A program made the translations under genes and the position numbers. This document shows positions 27,186 through 35,419 of a stretch of DNA of 62,837 nt, one piece after another (the first letter of the stretch is position 1; every line of letters begins with the position of its first letter). Under the pieces are notes generated by a model. It was not told the DNA's origin, did no database searches, and saw nothing but the letters and a program-made list of their open reading frames with translations. This DNA is from Streptomyces sp. sk2.1 (lineage in GTDB: Bacteria > Actinomycetota > Actinomycetes > Streptomycetales > Streptomycetaceae), in NCBI RefSeq assembly GCF_008120935.1, contig NZ_RDBO01000033.1:82014-144850 (forward strand), given 5' to 3'.

Positions 27186-29144
27186 GTGCGGCAGCCGCAC
27201 CGCCGCCTCGATCTGTACGAGGAGGCCGCCCGCCACCGCGGGCTGACCCCGCCCCGTACCCATCCCCTCGCCAGCATCACCTGGCTGGGGCCCGCCGCCT
27301 CCAATCCGGCGCTCGCGTACCGGGTCGGCGGCGATCCGGCCCATCTGGCGGAGAGCCGGCGCTGGATCGAGGCGGCGGTGCGGCTGCCGCACTGGGGCCG
27401 GGCGCACATGCCGGACCACGACCTGGACGCCGGCTGGCTGCTGCACCACCTCTCGCTCGCCCACCGGTGGATCGGCGACGAGCTGCCGGACGACGTGGCG
27501 GCGCTGCTGCGGTACAAACTGCTGCTCCAGGGGCGGCGGATGTACGAGTTCGCGGTGGCGAGCGAGGGCGGCTGGTGGTCGTCCTCGTACTGGCAGAACC
27601 ACAACTGGATCTGTTACGCGGGCCTGGCGACCGCCGGTTACGTGCTGGGCAAGGAGGAGTGGACCGAGCGTGCCAAGGAGAACCTCGGTACGGTCCTCGA
27701 CCTGATGCCGGACGACGGTTCGCACGCCGAGGGGGTCGTCTACTGGCGCTACGGGGTGCCGTTCCTCGCCATCCACCTGGACCTCCTCCAGGAGGCGGAG
27801 GGCATCGACTGGTGGGAGCGGGGCGGGTTCCTCCGCAACACCTTCCGCTACCGGCTGCACCAGACGGCGCCCGGCTTCGCGTTCAACGTCGACCACGGCG
27901 ACTGCCACGACCGGCGCAGCGGGCACAGCGCCGCCCTGTACTACCGTCTCGCGGCCCGGTACGGCATCCCCGAGGCGCAGTGGATGGGCGATCTCGCCTC
28001 GGGCGAGCTGCTGTGGCAGGAGGCGGCGGAGAGCGGGGTGCGGCCGGGCATCCTGCCGGAGGCGTACCTCGAACACCTCTGGTACGACCCGTCCGTGGCC
28101 GCCGCGCCGCCCACCGGGACGCGGGCGTTCTTCCCGGACCTCGGGCTGCTCTGCGCCCGTACCGGATGGGACGACGACGCCACGCTCGTCTCGTTCAAGG
28201 CGAGCCCCGGCGGCGGCCACAAGGCGTGGGAGACCTCGGCGAAGCACCGGGCGGAGAAGGGCTGGGACACCCTCAACCAGGGCCACCACCACCCCGATTC
28301 GGGCTCGTTCGTGCTGGTCTCGCAGGGCGGTTTCCTCGCGGTCGACGAGGGCTACAGCAACCGCAAGCGGGCCGCGCACCACAATCTGCTGCTGGTGGAC
28401 GGGCAGGGGTACGCGGACGAGGACCGGTACCACGTGTACCGGGACATCCCCCACGAGCGGCAGGCCCGGCAGCGCGACGTGCTGGTCGCCGACGACTGCG
28501 GCTGGGCGCACGCCACGGCGGAGATCGCCGCGATGTACGACCCGGCGCTCGGGGTGCGGCGGCTGGACCGGACGCTGGTGTTCACCCCGTCGGGGCGGCT
28601 CGTGCTGCTGGACCTCGCCGAGGCGGACGCGGAGCGGGAGTGGACGTTCCTGCTCCAGACCGACCGGCCGACCGAGCCGCTGCCGGACGGCGGCCGGCTG
28701 ATCCGGTCCGGGGCGGCCTCGGCGCTGCTGCGGCGGTTCGCGCCGCTCGACGCCCGGGTCGTCCCCGAGGTCACCGAGGTCGAGGCCAATCCGACGTCCA
28801 GCACGCCGGAGCTGCGCCTCACCCGCACCCTGCACACCCTGCGTGCGACGACCGCGCGTTCGTCGAGCGGTCTCTTCCTCACCGCGATCGTCCCGGGCGC
28901 CGGGCCGGTCGACACGCGGCGGGCCGAGTGCGCGGAGGGCGAGGGCGTCGTCCTCGGCGAGGAGACGGTGCTCCTCTCGCCCGTCGCCCGCCGCATCCGT
29001 ACCGCGGAGGTGTCGGCCGACGCCGCGGCGGTGCTGCTCGACGGTGCCGGGCACGCCCCGTACGTGGTGGCGGCCACCCGGCTGGAGCTGGACGGCCAGG
29101 TGCTGCTCGATGTCCCGGAGCCGTACACAGGAAAGGTCGGCTGA
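27186..29144 (+). CDS. Heparinase II/III-like polysaccharide lyase, cytoplasmic (2); start uncertain
   Basis: About 652 aa from GTG at 27186. The toroid domain has WQNHNWICYAGLA, a typical Asn/His pair, and DGSHAEGVVYWRYGVPF. The beta-domain has NQGHHHPDSGSFVLVSQGGFLAVDEGY. No signal peptide is visible. The best ribosome site (GGAGG at 27139-27143) serves a TTG at 27152 that is in a different frame, so either translation starts at the poorly supported GTG or a single-base change has shifted the N-terminus. It is distinct from the neighbour at 25367 and presumably works in sequence with it. Confidence 0.75.
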   Translation: MRQPHRRLDLYEEAARHRGLTPPRTHPLASITWLGPAASNPALAYRVGGDPAHLAESRRWIEAAVRLPHWGRAHMPDHDLDAGWLLHHLSLAHRWIGDELPDDVAALLRYKLLLQGRRMYEFAVASEGGWWSSSYWQNHNWICYAGLATAGYVLGKEEWTERAKENLGTVLDLMPDDGSHAEGVVYWRYGVPFLAIHLDLLQEAEGIDWWERGGFLRNTFRYRLHQTAPGFAFNVDHGDCHDRRSGHSAALYYRLAARYGIPEAQWMGDLASGELLWQEAAESGVRPGILPEAYLEHLWYDPSVAAAPPTGTRAFFPDLGLLCARTGWDDDATLVSFKASPGGGHKAWETSAKHRAEKGWDTLNQGHHHPDSGSFVLVSQGGFLAVDEGYSNRKRAAHHNLLLVDGQGYADEDRYHVYRDIPHERQARQRDVLVADDCGWAHATAEIAAMYDPALGVRRLDRTLVFTPSGRLVLLDLAEADAEREWTFLLQTDRPTEPLPDGGRLIRSGAASALLRRFAPLDARVVPEVTEVEANPTSSTPELRLTRTLHTLRATTARSSSGLFLTAIVPGAGPVDTRRAECAEGEGVVLGEETVLLSPVARRIRTAEVSADAAAVLLDGAGHAPYVVAATRLELDGQVLLDVPEPYTGKVG

Positions 29145-29146
29145 TC

Positions 29147-29749
29147 ATGCAGGCAACCCTCTCGTCCGGCTGGCCGACGCTGCTGCGGCGGCTGGAGTTC
29201 ATCGCCTACCCGGCCGCCGCCGGGGCCGCGTTCACCGTGCTGGCGCTCGGTGTCGTGACCTGGCTGCCCGCGCTCGCCGCGATGGGGTACGCCCTGCAGC
29301 GGTGGCGGGCGGAGGGCGACAGCCGTTGTTTCGTCCACACGTTCACCGCGTTCCCCCGGTACTGGCGCGCCCTGTGGCGGCACTCGCTGGTGTCCACGGT
29401 CGCCGTGTTCGTCCTGGTCGCCAACATCGTCCATCTGCTGGGCCGTTCGGAGCCGTGGACGTTCGTGCTGCTCGCCGCGCAGGTGGGCATCGCCGCCGCG
29501 CTCGCCATCCATCACGTGGCGCTCGCGGCGGAGGCGGGCCGCTCGCCGCACGGCACGGTCCGCACCTGGTCGCGCGGGGCGCTGGCCCTCGGTTTCGGGT
29601 CACCGGCCCGGGGCACCGCCCTGCTCGGCGCGGTGGTCTCCGCCGCGCTGCTCTCCCTCGTCGTACCGCTGGGCCCCCTGCTCCTCGGCCCCAGCATCCC
29701 CGTACTGCTCGCCCTGTCCTTCGCAGACCCCAGGAGGCACACCCCATGA
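29147..29749 (+). CDS. DUF624-like (YesL) membrane protein
   Basis: Integral membrane protein of 200 aa from ATG at 29147, 3 nt after the preceding stop. It has four or five hydrophobic segments, opening with LEFIAYPAAAGAAFTVLALG and containing the soluble stretch RWRAEGDSRCFVHTFTAFPRYWRALWRHS. Proteins of this type travel with carbohydrate ABC transporters and polysaccharide lyases but have no settled function. Its stop overlaps the next ATG (ATGA, 29746-29749). Confidence 0.7.
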   Translation: MQATLSSGWPTLLRRLEFIAYPAAAGAAFTVLALGVVTWLPALAAMGYALQRWRAEGDSRCFVHTFTAFPRYWRALWRHSLVSTVAVFVLVANIVHLLGRSEPWTFVLLAAQVGIAAALAIHHVALAAEAGRSPHGTVRTWSRGALALGFGSPARGTALLGAVVSAALLSLVVPLGPLLLGPSIPVLLALSFADPRRHTP

Positions 29750-30825
29750 GCCGTGTACTGCGCACCGCCCTCGTCGCCGCGCTCGCCGCCGGCGCGCCGC
29801 TCGCCTTCCCGCCGCCGTCGGTGGCCGCCGAGGCCGCCACCGCGTACTACGTGTCGCCGTCCGGCAGCGACGCCAACTCCGGTACGTCGGCGGGCTCCCC
29901 GCTGGCCACGATCCAGAAGGCGGTCGATCTGGCGCCGACCGGCGCGACGGTGCACCTTGCCGCGGGGACGTACCGGCAGGACATCGTGACCAAGCGTTCC
30001 GGGGTCACCCTCACCGGCCCGTCGAGCGCCGTGGTGAAGGGGGCCGGTGACGCCCGGATCATCCAGGTGCAGCACGACTCCACGACGCTCAGCGGTTTCA
30101 CCGTGGACGGACTGCACGGCTCGTCCTCCGACGTGTCGGGCTACCGCCTCAAACTCATCTATGTCATGAGCACGACCCCGGGTAACGGGGTGGGCGGGCT
30201 GCGCATCACCGGGATGACGCTGAAGAACGCCGCCGACGAATGCCTGCGGGTGCGCTACCTGGTGACCGGCGCCGACATCTCCGGGAACACCATCACCGAC
30301 TGCGGGGTCGCCGACTTCAAGTTCGGCGGGGGCGGCAAGAACGGCGAGGGCATCTACCTCGGCACGGCCCCCGAGCAGCAGGGCGCGAACGGCGCCCCGG
30401 ACGCGGCGCCCGACGTCAGCAGGAACAACCGCATCCACCACAACACCATCGCCACCTGGGGCAACGAGTGCGTGGACGTGAAGGAGAACTCGACCAACAA
30501 CTACGTCGAGTACAACGACTGCAGCGGCCAGAAGGACCCCAGCTCCGGCGGGCTGGACGCGCGCGGCAGCGGCAACATCTTCCGCTACAACACCGTTCAC
30601 GACAACGTCGGCGCGGGCATCCGGCTCGGCGGCGACACCGCGACCGACGGCATCGACACCAGCGTCTACGGCAACACCATCACCGACAACGCGGGCGGCG
30701 GCATCAAGTTCATGCGCACCCCGCAGGGCCCGGTGTGCACCAACACCATGAGCGGCAACACCGGTGGAAACGCGGTCGGCACCTACGGCGGCGAGTACGA
30801 CCCGACGGGTGTGTGCCCCAAGTGA
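29746..30825 (+). CDS. Secreted right-handed beta-helix protein (pectate-lyase-like)
   Basis: Exported protein of 359 aa with a signal peptide (VLRTALVAALAAGAPLAF, then VAAEA) and AGGAGG before the ATG. The start of the mature chain, YYVSPSGSDANSGTSAGSPLATIQKAVDLAPTGATVHLAAGTY, is the DUF1565/PL9-like entry into a parallel beta-helix. Repeated coils follow with motifs such as NNRIHHNTI, NIFRYNTVHDN and VYGNTITDN. It would bind or cleave polysaccharide outside the cell. No catalytic residues are obvious to me, so lyase, epimerase or binding role is open. It is coupled to the genes on both sides. Confidence 0.78.
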   Translation: MSRVLRTALVAALAAGAPLAFPPPSVAAEAATAYYVSPSGSDANSGTSAGSPLATIQKAVDLAPTGATVHLAAGTYRQDIVTKRSGVTLTGPSSAVVKGAGDARIIQVQHDSTTLSGFTVDGLHGSSSDVSGYRLKLIYVMSTTPGNGVGGLRITGMTLKNAADECLRVRYLVTGADISGNTITDCGVADFKFGGGGKNGEGIYLGTAPEQQGANGAPDAAPDVSRNNRIHHNTIATWGNECVDVKENSTNNYVEYNDCSGQKDPSSGGLDARGSGNIFRYNTVHDNVGAGIRLGGDTATDGIDTSVYGNTITDNAGGGIKFMRTPQGPVCTNTMSGNTGGNAVGTYGGEYDPTGVCPK

Positions 30826-31973
30826 CCGGGCGGGGACCCGCGAGACGCGGGGTACTGACGGCGGCGGCCTCCCTGGCGGCGGTCGCGGCCGCGGCGCCGG
30901 GGGCGCGGGCGGCCGAGCGGTCGGGCGGCGGCACGGGCCGGTCGCGCTGGACGACGTCCTGGGCGACCGCGCAGACCGCGCCGACCGCCACCGACACGGT
31001 GGCGGGCGCCGGCCTGACCGACGCCACCTTCACCGCGCACGTGCGGCTGTCCGCGGGCGGGAACGTGCGGCTGCGCTACGGGCACGCCTTCGGCACCGTC
31101 CCGGTCCTCGTCGGCCCGGTGACGGCGGGCGGCAGGCCGGTGACGTTCGGCGGGCGGCGCCAGGCATGGCTCGCCGCCGGCGCCTCGCTGACCAGCGACC
31201 CGGTCGACGGCCTGCGGGCCGCCGAGGCGGCGCGGCTGACGGTGGAGACCCGGCTCCCCGGCCCCACGGGGCCGCTGTCCTTCCACCGCAACACCCACGC
31301 CTCGCACTTCGTCGACGGCGAGCGCACCACCTCGGTGTTCCTGCTGACGGGCGTCGAGGTGACGGGGGCGCACGGGCCGGTGGTCGCGGTGCTGGGCGAC
31401 TCCATCACGGAGGGCGTGGGCACGCCGGACGACGCCGATCTGCGCTGGCCCGACCAGCTGGCCAGGCGCCTGCCCGGCTCGGCCGTCGCCAACCTCGGCA
31501 TCAGCGGCAACCGGCTGCTGCTGGACGACGCCCGGTTCGGTCCCGGCGGCCAGGCCCGCTTCGACCGCGACGTGCTGTCGCTGCCGGGGCTGCGGACCAT
31601 ACTGGTCCACCTCGGCGTCAACGACCTCCAGCAGCCGCCGAGCCAGACCGATCCGGCGCGCGTCCTGGACGGGTACCGGCAACTGGTGCTGCGCGCCCGC
31701 AACTCCGGTCTGCGGGCGGTCGGCGCGACCATCACCCCGTTCGAGGGCTGGATCCGCTGGACTCCGGAGCTGGAGGAGGTCCGGCAGCGGATCAACGCCG
31801 CCGTACGGACCGGGCACGTCTTCGACGCCGTGGCCGACTTCGACGCCGCGCTGCGCGATCCGCAACACCCCTCGCGCATGGCCGCCGCGTACGACAGCGG
31901 CGACGGACTCCACCCCAACCCCGCCGGTCACGCCGCGCTGGCCGCGGCCGTCGACCGCCGACACCTTCTGTGA
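30822..31973 (+). CDS. Secreted SGNH/GDSL hydrolase
   Basis: Exported esterase of 383 aa from GTG at 30822, overlapping the previous stop (GTGA). The N-terminus GPARRGVLTAAASLAAVAAAAPG looks like a signal peptide with a possible twin arginine. A beta-rich N-terminal module of about 180 residues precedes the SGNH domain: GDSITEG (catalytic Ser), LGISGNRL (Gly), LVHLGVNDLQ (Asn) and SGDGLHPNPAGH (Asp and His). It probably removes acyl groups, for example acetate, from the polysaccharide so that lyases can reach it. Confidence 0.88.
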   Translation: MTGRGPARRGVLTAAASLAAVAAAAPGARAAERSGGGTGRSRWTTSWATAQTAPTATDTVAGAGLTDATFTAHVRLSAGGNVRLRYGHAFGTVPVLVGPVTAGGRPVTFGGRRQAWLAAGASLTSDPVDGLRAAEAARLTVETRLPGPTGPLSFHRNTHASHFVDGERTTSVFLLTGVEVTGAHGPVVAVLGDSITEGVGTPDDADLRWPDQLARRLPGSAVANLGISGNRLLLDDARFGPGGQARFDRDVLSLPGLRTILVHLGVNDLQQPPSQTDPARVLDGYRQLVLRARNSGLRAVGATITPFEGWIRWTPELEEVRQRINAAVRTGHVFDAVADFDAALRDPQHPSRMAAAYDSGDGLHPNPAGHAALAAAVDRRHLL

Positions 31974-31983
31974 GGGCCGCATC

Positions 31984-34395
31984 ATGAACCCAGGCAGCAC
32001 CCCGGGCACCACCCGGCGCACCGTTCTCGCGGGGGCGGCGGCGCTCGGCGCGGCCGTCGCCCTGCCGCTGACGCCCGCCGCGTCGGGCACCGCGCACGCG
32101 GCCGAGGACACCGCGGCCGCCCTGCGCACCCGCTGGCACACCCTGCTCACCGGCGGCCCCGGCCTCGACCCCGCCGACCCGCGGATCGCCGCGGCCGTGG
32201 CCCGGGTCGGCCGGGCCGCGACCACCGCCGCCAAGGGCCTCGACCCGACCCGTACCGACGGGCTGTTCCCCGACCTGACCAGCACCGCGCTCTCCAACCA
32301 CGTCACCACCTCGTTCAAGCGGCTCGCCACGGTCGCCACCGCGTGGGCCGTCCCCGGCACCCCGCAGTACGGCGACACCGCGCTGCGCGATCTGCTGCTG
32401 GCCGGCCTCGACTGGATGCTGACCCACCGTTACGGCCCCGAACACACCCGGTTCGACAACGACTGGGACTGGGAGATCGGCTCCGCGCTCGCCCTCAACG
32501 ATGCGACCGTGCTGCTGTACGACGTGCTCGGGGCGGAGCGGCTGGCCCGGATCACCGCGGCCGTGCGGCACTACACCCCCGACCCGAACCTCTGGCGGGC
32601 CGACCGGCAGATCGCGACCGGGGCCAACCGGGTGTGGATCTCCACCGTCGTCGCCGTCAACGCCGTGCTCCGCGACAGCGGGGACGACCTGGCCCGGGTC
32701 CGTGACGCGCTCTCGGACGTCGAGGGCTCGGGCGCCAACAGCGTCCTGGCCTTCAACGACGCGAGCGCCGCCGCGGAGGGCACCGGCGAGGGCTTCTACT
32801 CCGACGGTTCGTTCCTCCAGCACTACAAGCACCCCTACAACGGCGGGTACGGCAAGGAACTGCTGAACAACCTGTCCCGGCTGCTGAACCTCCTGGCGGG
32901 CACGGCGTGGCAGGTCACCGACCCGGACCTGGACAACGTCCGCCGCTGGGTCGACGACGGTTTCGACCCGCTGCTGGTGCGCGGCGACGTGATGGCGTCG
33001 GTGTGCGGACGCGAGATCGCCCGCCCCAGCAAGCAGGGCCACGTCTCGGCACAGACCGTCATCGAGGCGGTGATCCGGCTGATCCCGAGCTTCCCCGGCG
33101 AGGCCGCCGACCGGTTCACCGCCCTGGTCAAGCAGTGGATCACCGAGGACACCTACCGCGACTTCCTGGCCGTGACCGACCTCGCCTCGCTCGTCGCCGC
33201 CCAGCGGGTCCTGGCCTCCCCGGTCCCGGCGCGGGGGCCGCTGGTCTCGCACAAGCAGCACCCCCGGATGGACAAGGCGGCCCATCACCGGCCGTCCTTC
33301 GCCCTGGGCATCTCCGCGTACTCGTCCCGGATCTACAACTACGAGTCCATCCAGAACGAGAACCTGCGCGCCTGGCACCTCTCCGACGGCATGGTCCTGC
33401 TGTACACCGACGACCTCGGGCACTACAGCGAGGACTACTGGCCGACCGTCGACCCGACGCGTCTGCCCGGCACCACCGTCGTCGCGGGCCGGCAGGCGGA
33501 CGGGGCGGGACAGCGCACCACCAGCACCGCCGACTGGGCCGGCGGGGCCGCGCTGCCGGGCACGACGCTCGGGGCGTACGGCATGGAGCTGCGCGCGTAC
33601 GGGAGTTCGCTGCGCGGCCTGAAGAGCTGGTTCTGCCTGGACGACGTGATCGTCTGCGTCGGTTCGGGCGTCACCGCCGACGCGGGCACCGTCGAGACGG
33701 TCGTGGAGAACCGCAAGCTCCGCGACCCGGGGGCGGCCCTGCTCGTCAACGGCACGGCGGTGCCCCCGGACGCCGGCTGGTCGGCCCGCCTCGACAAGGT
33801 CCGGTGGCTGCACGTGGCCGGGACCGGCGGCTACGTCTTCCCCGAGCCCGCCACCCTGAACGGTCTGCGCGAGGAGCGCACCGCGACCTGGCGCGAGATC
33901 AACCTCAAGTACGGCACCGACACCCCGGTCACCCGCCCGTACCTGACGCTGTGGCAGGACCACGGGACGGCGCCGGACGGGGCGGGCTACTACTGGCTCC
34001 AGGCCCCGGCCGCCTCCGCGGAACGCACCCGGCAGTGGGCGGCCGCTCCCCCGGTGGAGCCCGTCGCCCGCACCACCGCCGTGCACGCGGTCCGGCGTTG
34101 CGCGGACGGGCTGCTCGCGGCGAACTTCTGGACCGCGGGCACCGCGCAGGAACTGTCCTCGGACGGCCCGGCCTCGGTCCTCGTACGGCCGGACGGGAAG
34201 ACGGTGAAGGTGGCGCTGTCCGACCCGACGCAGTCGCGCTCCTCGGTCGTGCTGGACCTGGCGCGGCGCGGCCTGGACGTCGCCTCCGCCGACCCGGGCG
34301 TGAGCGTCGCCAGGACCAACCGCGGCATCCGGATCACCGCCGACACCGCCGGGCGCCACGGCGCGACCCTCGACCTCACCCTGAAGAGGAGCTAG
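31984..34395 (+). CDS. Secreted polysaccharide lyase family 8 (hyaluronate/chondroitin/xanthan lyase type)
   Basis: Tat-exported lyase of 803 aa. The signal holds TRRTVLAGAAALGAAVALPL, then AHA. The alpha-toroid domain carries the PL8 catalytic set: Asn215 in TGANRVWIS and His280 and Tyr289 in SFLQHYKHPYNGGYG, with the family's 9-residue His-Tyr spacing. Upstream DNDWDWEIG is also typical. The central beta-supersandwich (RMDKAAHHRPSFALGISAYS, YNYESIQNEN) and C-terminal domain complete the usual layout. The enzyme would cleave uronic-acid linkages outside the cell and release unsaturated oligosaccharides. Hyaluronan, chondroitin and xanthan are known substrates, and sequence alone does not choose among them. 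Confidence 0.92.
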   Translation: MNPGSTPGTTRRTVLAGAAALGAAVALPLTPAASGTAHAAEDTAAALRTRWHTLLTGGPGLDPADPRIAAAVARVGRAATTAAKGLDPTRTDGLFPDLTSTALSNHVTTSFKRLATVATAWAVPGTPQYGDTALRDLLLAGLDWMLTHRYGPEHTRFDNDWDWEIGSALALNDATVLLYDVLGAERLARITAAVRHYTPDPNLWRADRQIATGANRVWISTVVAVNAVLRDSGDDLARVRDALSDVEGSGANSVLAFNDASAAAEGTGEGFYSDGSFLQHYKHPYNGGYGKELLNNLSRLLNLLAGTAWQVTDPDLDNVRRWVDDGFDPLLVRGDVMASVCGREIARPSKQGHVSAQTVIEAVIRLIPSFPGEAADRFTALVKQWITEDTYRDFLAVTDLASLVAAQRVLASPVPARGPLVSHKQHPRMDKAAHHRPSFALGISAYSSRIYNYESIQNENLRAWHLSDGMVLLYTDDLGHYSEDYWPTVDPTRLPGTTVVAGRQADGAGQRTTSTADWAGGAALPGTTLGAYGMELRAYGSSLRGLKSWFCLDDVIVCVGSGVTADAGTVETVVENRKLRDPGAALLVNGTAVPPDAGWSARLDKVRWLHVAGTGGYVFPEPATLNGLREERTATWREINLKYGTDTPVTRPYLTLWQDHGTAPDGAGYYWLQAPAASAERTRQWAAAPPVEPVARTTAVHAVRRCADGLLAANFWTAGTAQELSSDGPASVLVRPDGKTVKVALSDPTQSRSSVVLDLARRGLDVASADPGVSVARTNRGIRITADTAGRHGATLDLTLKRS

Positions 34396-34399
34396 ACCC

Positions 34400-35374
34400 T
34401 TGCTGTTCGACATGGATCTCGACCGGTTGCGCGCGTACCGGCCGGAACCGGAGGAACCGGCCGACTTCGACGCCTTCTGGGAGAAGACCCTCGCCGAGAC
34501 GGCCCGCCACGACCTGGCCGCGGAATTCGTCCCGTACGACGCCGGCTTCGCGACCGTCGACGTGTTCGACGTGACGTTCCGGGGCTGGGGCGGGCAGCCG
34601 GTGAAGGCGTGGCTGATGCTGCCGCGGACGCGTTCGGGCCCACTGCCCGCCGTGGTGCAGTACATCGGCTACAACGGCGGCCGGGGCATCCCGTACTCCT
34701 GGCTGACCTGGAGCGCGCTGGGGTACGCCCATCTGGTCATGGACAACCGGGGCCAGGGCGGTGGCGGCAAGAACACCGCGGACACCCCGGACATCGGCCC
34801 CGACGGGCACGGCTCCTCCTCCCCCGGCTTCCTGACCCGCGGCATCGAGGACCCGTACCGCCACTACTACCGGCGGCTGATCACGGACGCGGTGCGGGCG
34901 GTGGACGCGGCGAAGGCCCACGAGGCGGTGGACGCCGCACGGGTGGCGGTGCTCGGGGGCAGCCAGGGCGGCGGGCTCGCGCTGGCCGTCGCCGGGCTGC
35001 GGGACGACGTCGCGGCGACCGTCGCCGACGTGCCGTTCCTCTGCCACTACCGGCGGGCCTCGCAGATCACGGACGCCGGGCCGTACGCGGAGATCGCCCG
35101 CTGGCTGTCCGGGCACCGCTTCCGGATCGACGAGGCGATGGAGACCCTGTCCTACTTCGACGGGGTCAACTTCGCGGCGCGGGCGAGCGCCCCGGCGTGG
35201 TTCTCCGTCGGCCTGATGGACCGGATCTGCCCGTCGTCCACGGTGTTCGCCGCGTACCACCGCTACGCGGGACCGGCCGAGATCGAGGTGTTCACGTACA
35301 ACGGGCACGAGGGCGGCGCGGAGTACGACCTGCCGCGCAAGCTCGGCGCGCTGCGGGGCGTGTTCGGCCGGTGA
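34400..35374 (+). CDS. CE7 acetyl xylan esterase / cephalosporin-C deacetylase
   Basis: Cytoplasmic deacetylase, 324 aa, from TTG at 34400 preceded by GAGGAG, 4 nt after the PL8 stop. The family motifs are RGQGG (RGQ), GGSQGG with Ser188, and the HE motif NGHEGG with His303. Asp274 lies in GLMDRICPSST. The alpha/beta-hydrolase triad Ser188-Asp274-His303 sits at the positions known for CE7 enzymes. With no signal peptide it would strip acetyl groups from imported oligosaccharides. It is the last gene of the operon, followed by a strong hairpin. Confidence 0.93.
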   Translation: MLFDMDLDRLRAYRPEPEEPADFDAFWEKTLAETARHDLAAEFVPYDAGFATVDVFDVTFRGWGGQPVKAWLMLPRTRSGPLPAVVQYIGYNGGRGIPYSWLTWSALGYAHLVMDNRGQGGGGKNTADTPDIGPDGHGSSSPGFLTRGIEDPYRHYYRRLITDAVRAVDAAKAHEAVDAARVAVLGGSQGGGLALAVAGLRDDVAATVADVPFLCHYRRASQITDAGPYAEIARWLSGHRFRIDEAMETLSYFDGVNFAARASAPAWFSVGLMDRICPSSTVFAAYHRYAGPAEIEVFTYNGHEGGAEYDLPRKLGALRGVFGR

Positions 35375-35419
35375 CGGAACGCGGGAGGGGGCCGACGGTG
35401 ACCGGCCCCCTCCCGTCAC
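35371..35419. terminator. Bidirectional hairpin at the end of the polysaccharide operon
   Basis: CGGGAGGGGGCC at 35382-35393 pairs with 35404-35415 (12 bp), and outside it GTGACGG pairs with CCGTCAC at 35413-35419 with a bulge. It lies between the CE7 gene and the convergent flavoprotein gene and overlaps the latter's last codons. Confidence 0.7.

Noticed and set aside
20070..35374. Naming the locus a hyaluronan utilisation system
   Set aside because: PL8 alone does not separate hyaluronan, chondroitin and xanthan, and no hexosaminidase or unsaturated glucuronyl hydrolase gene is present.
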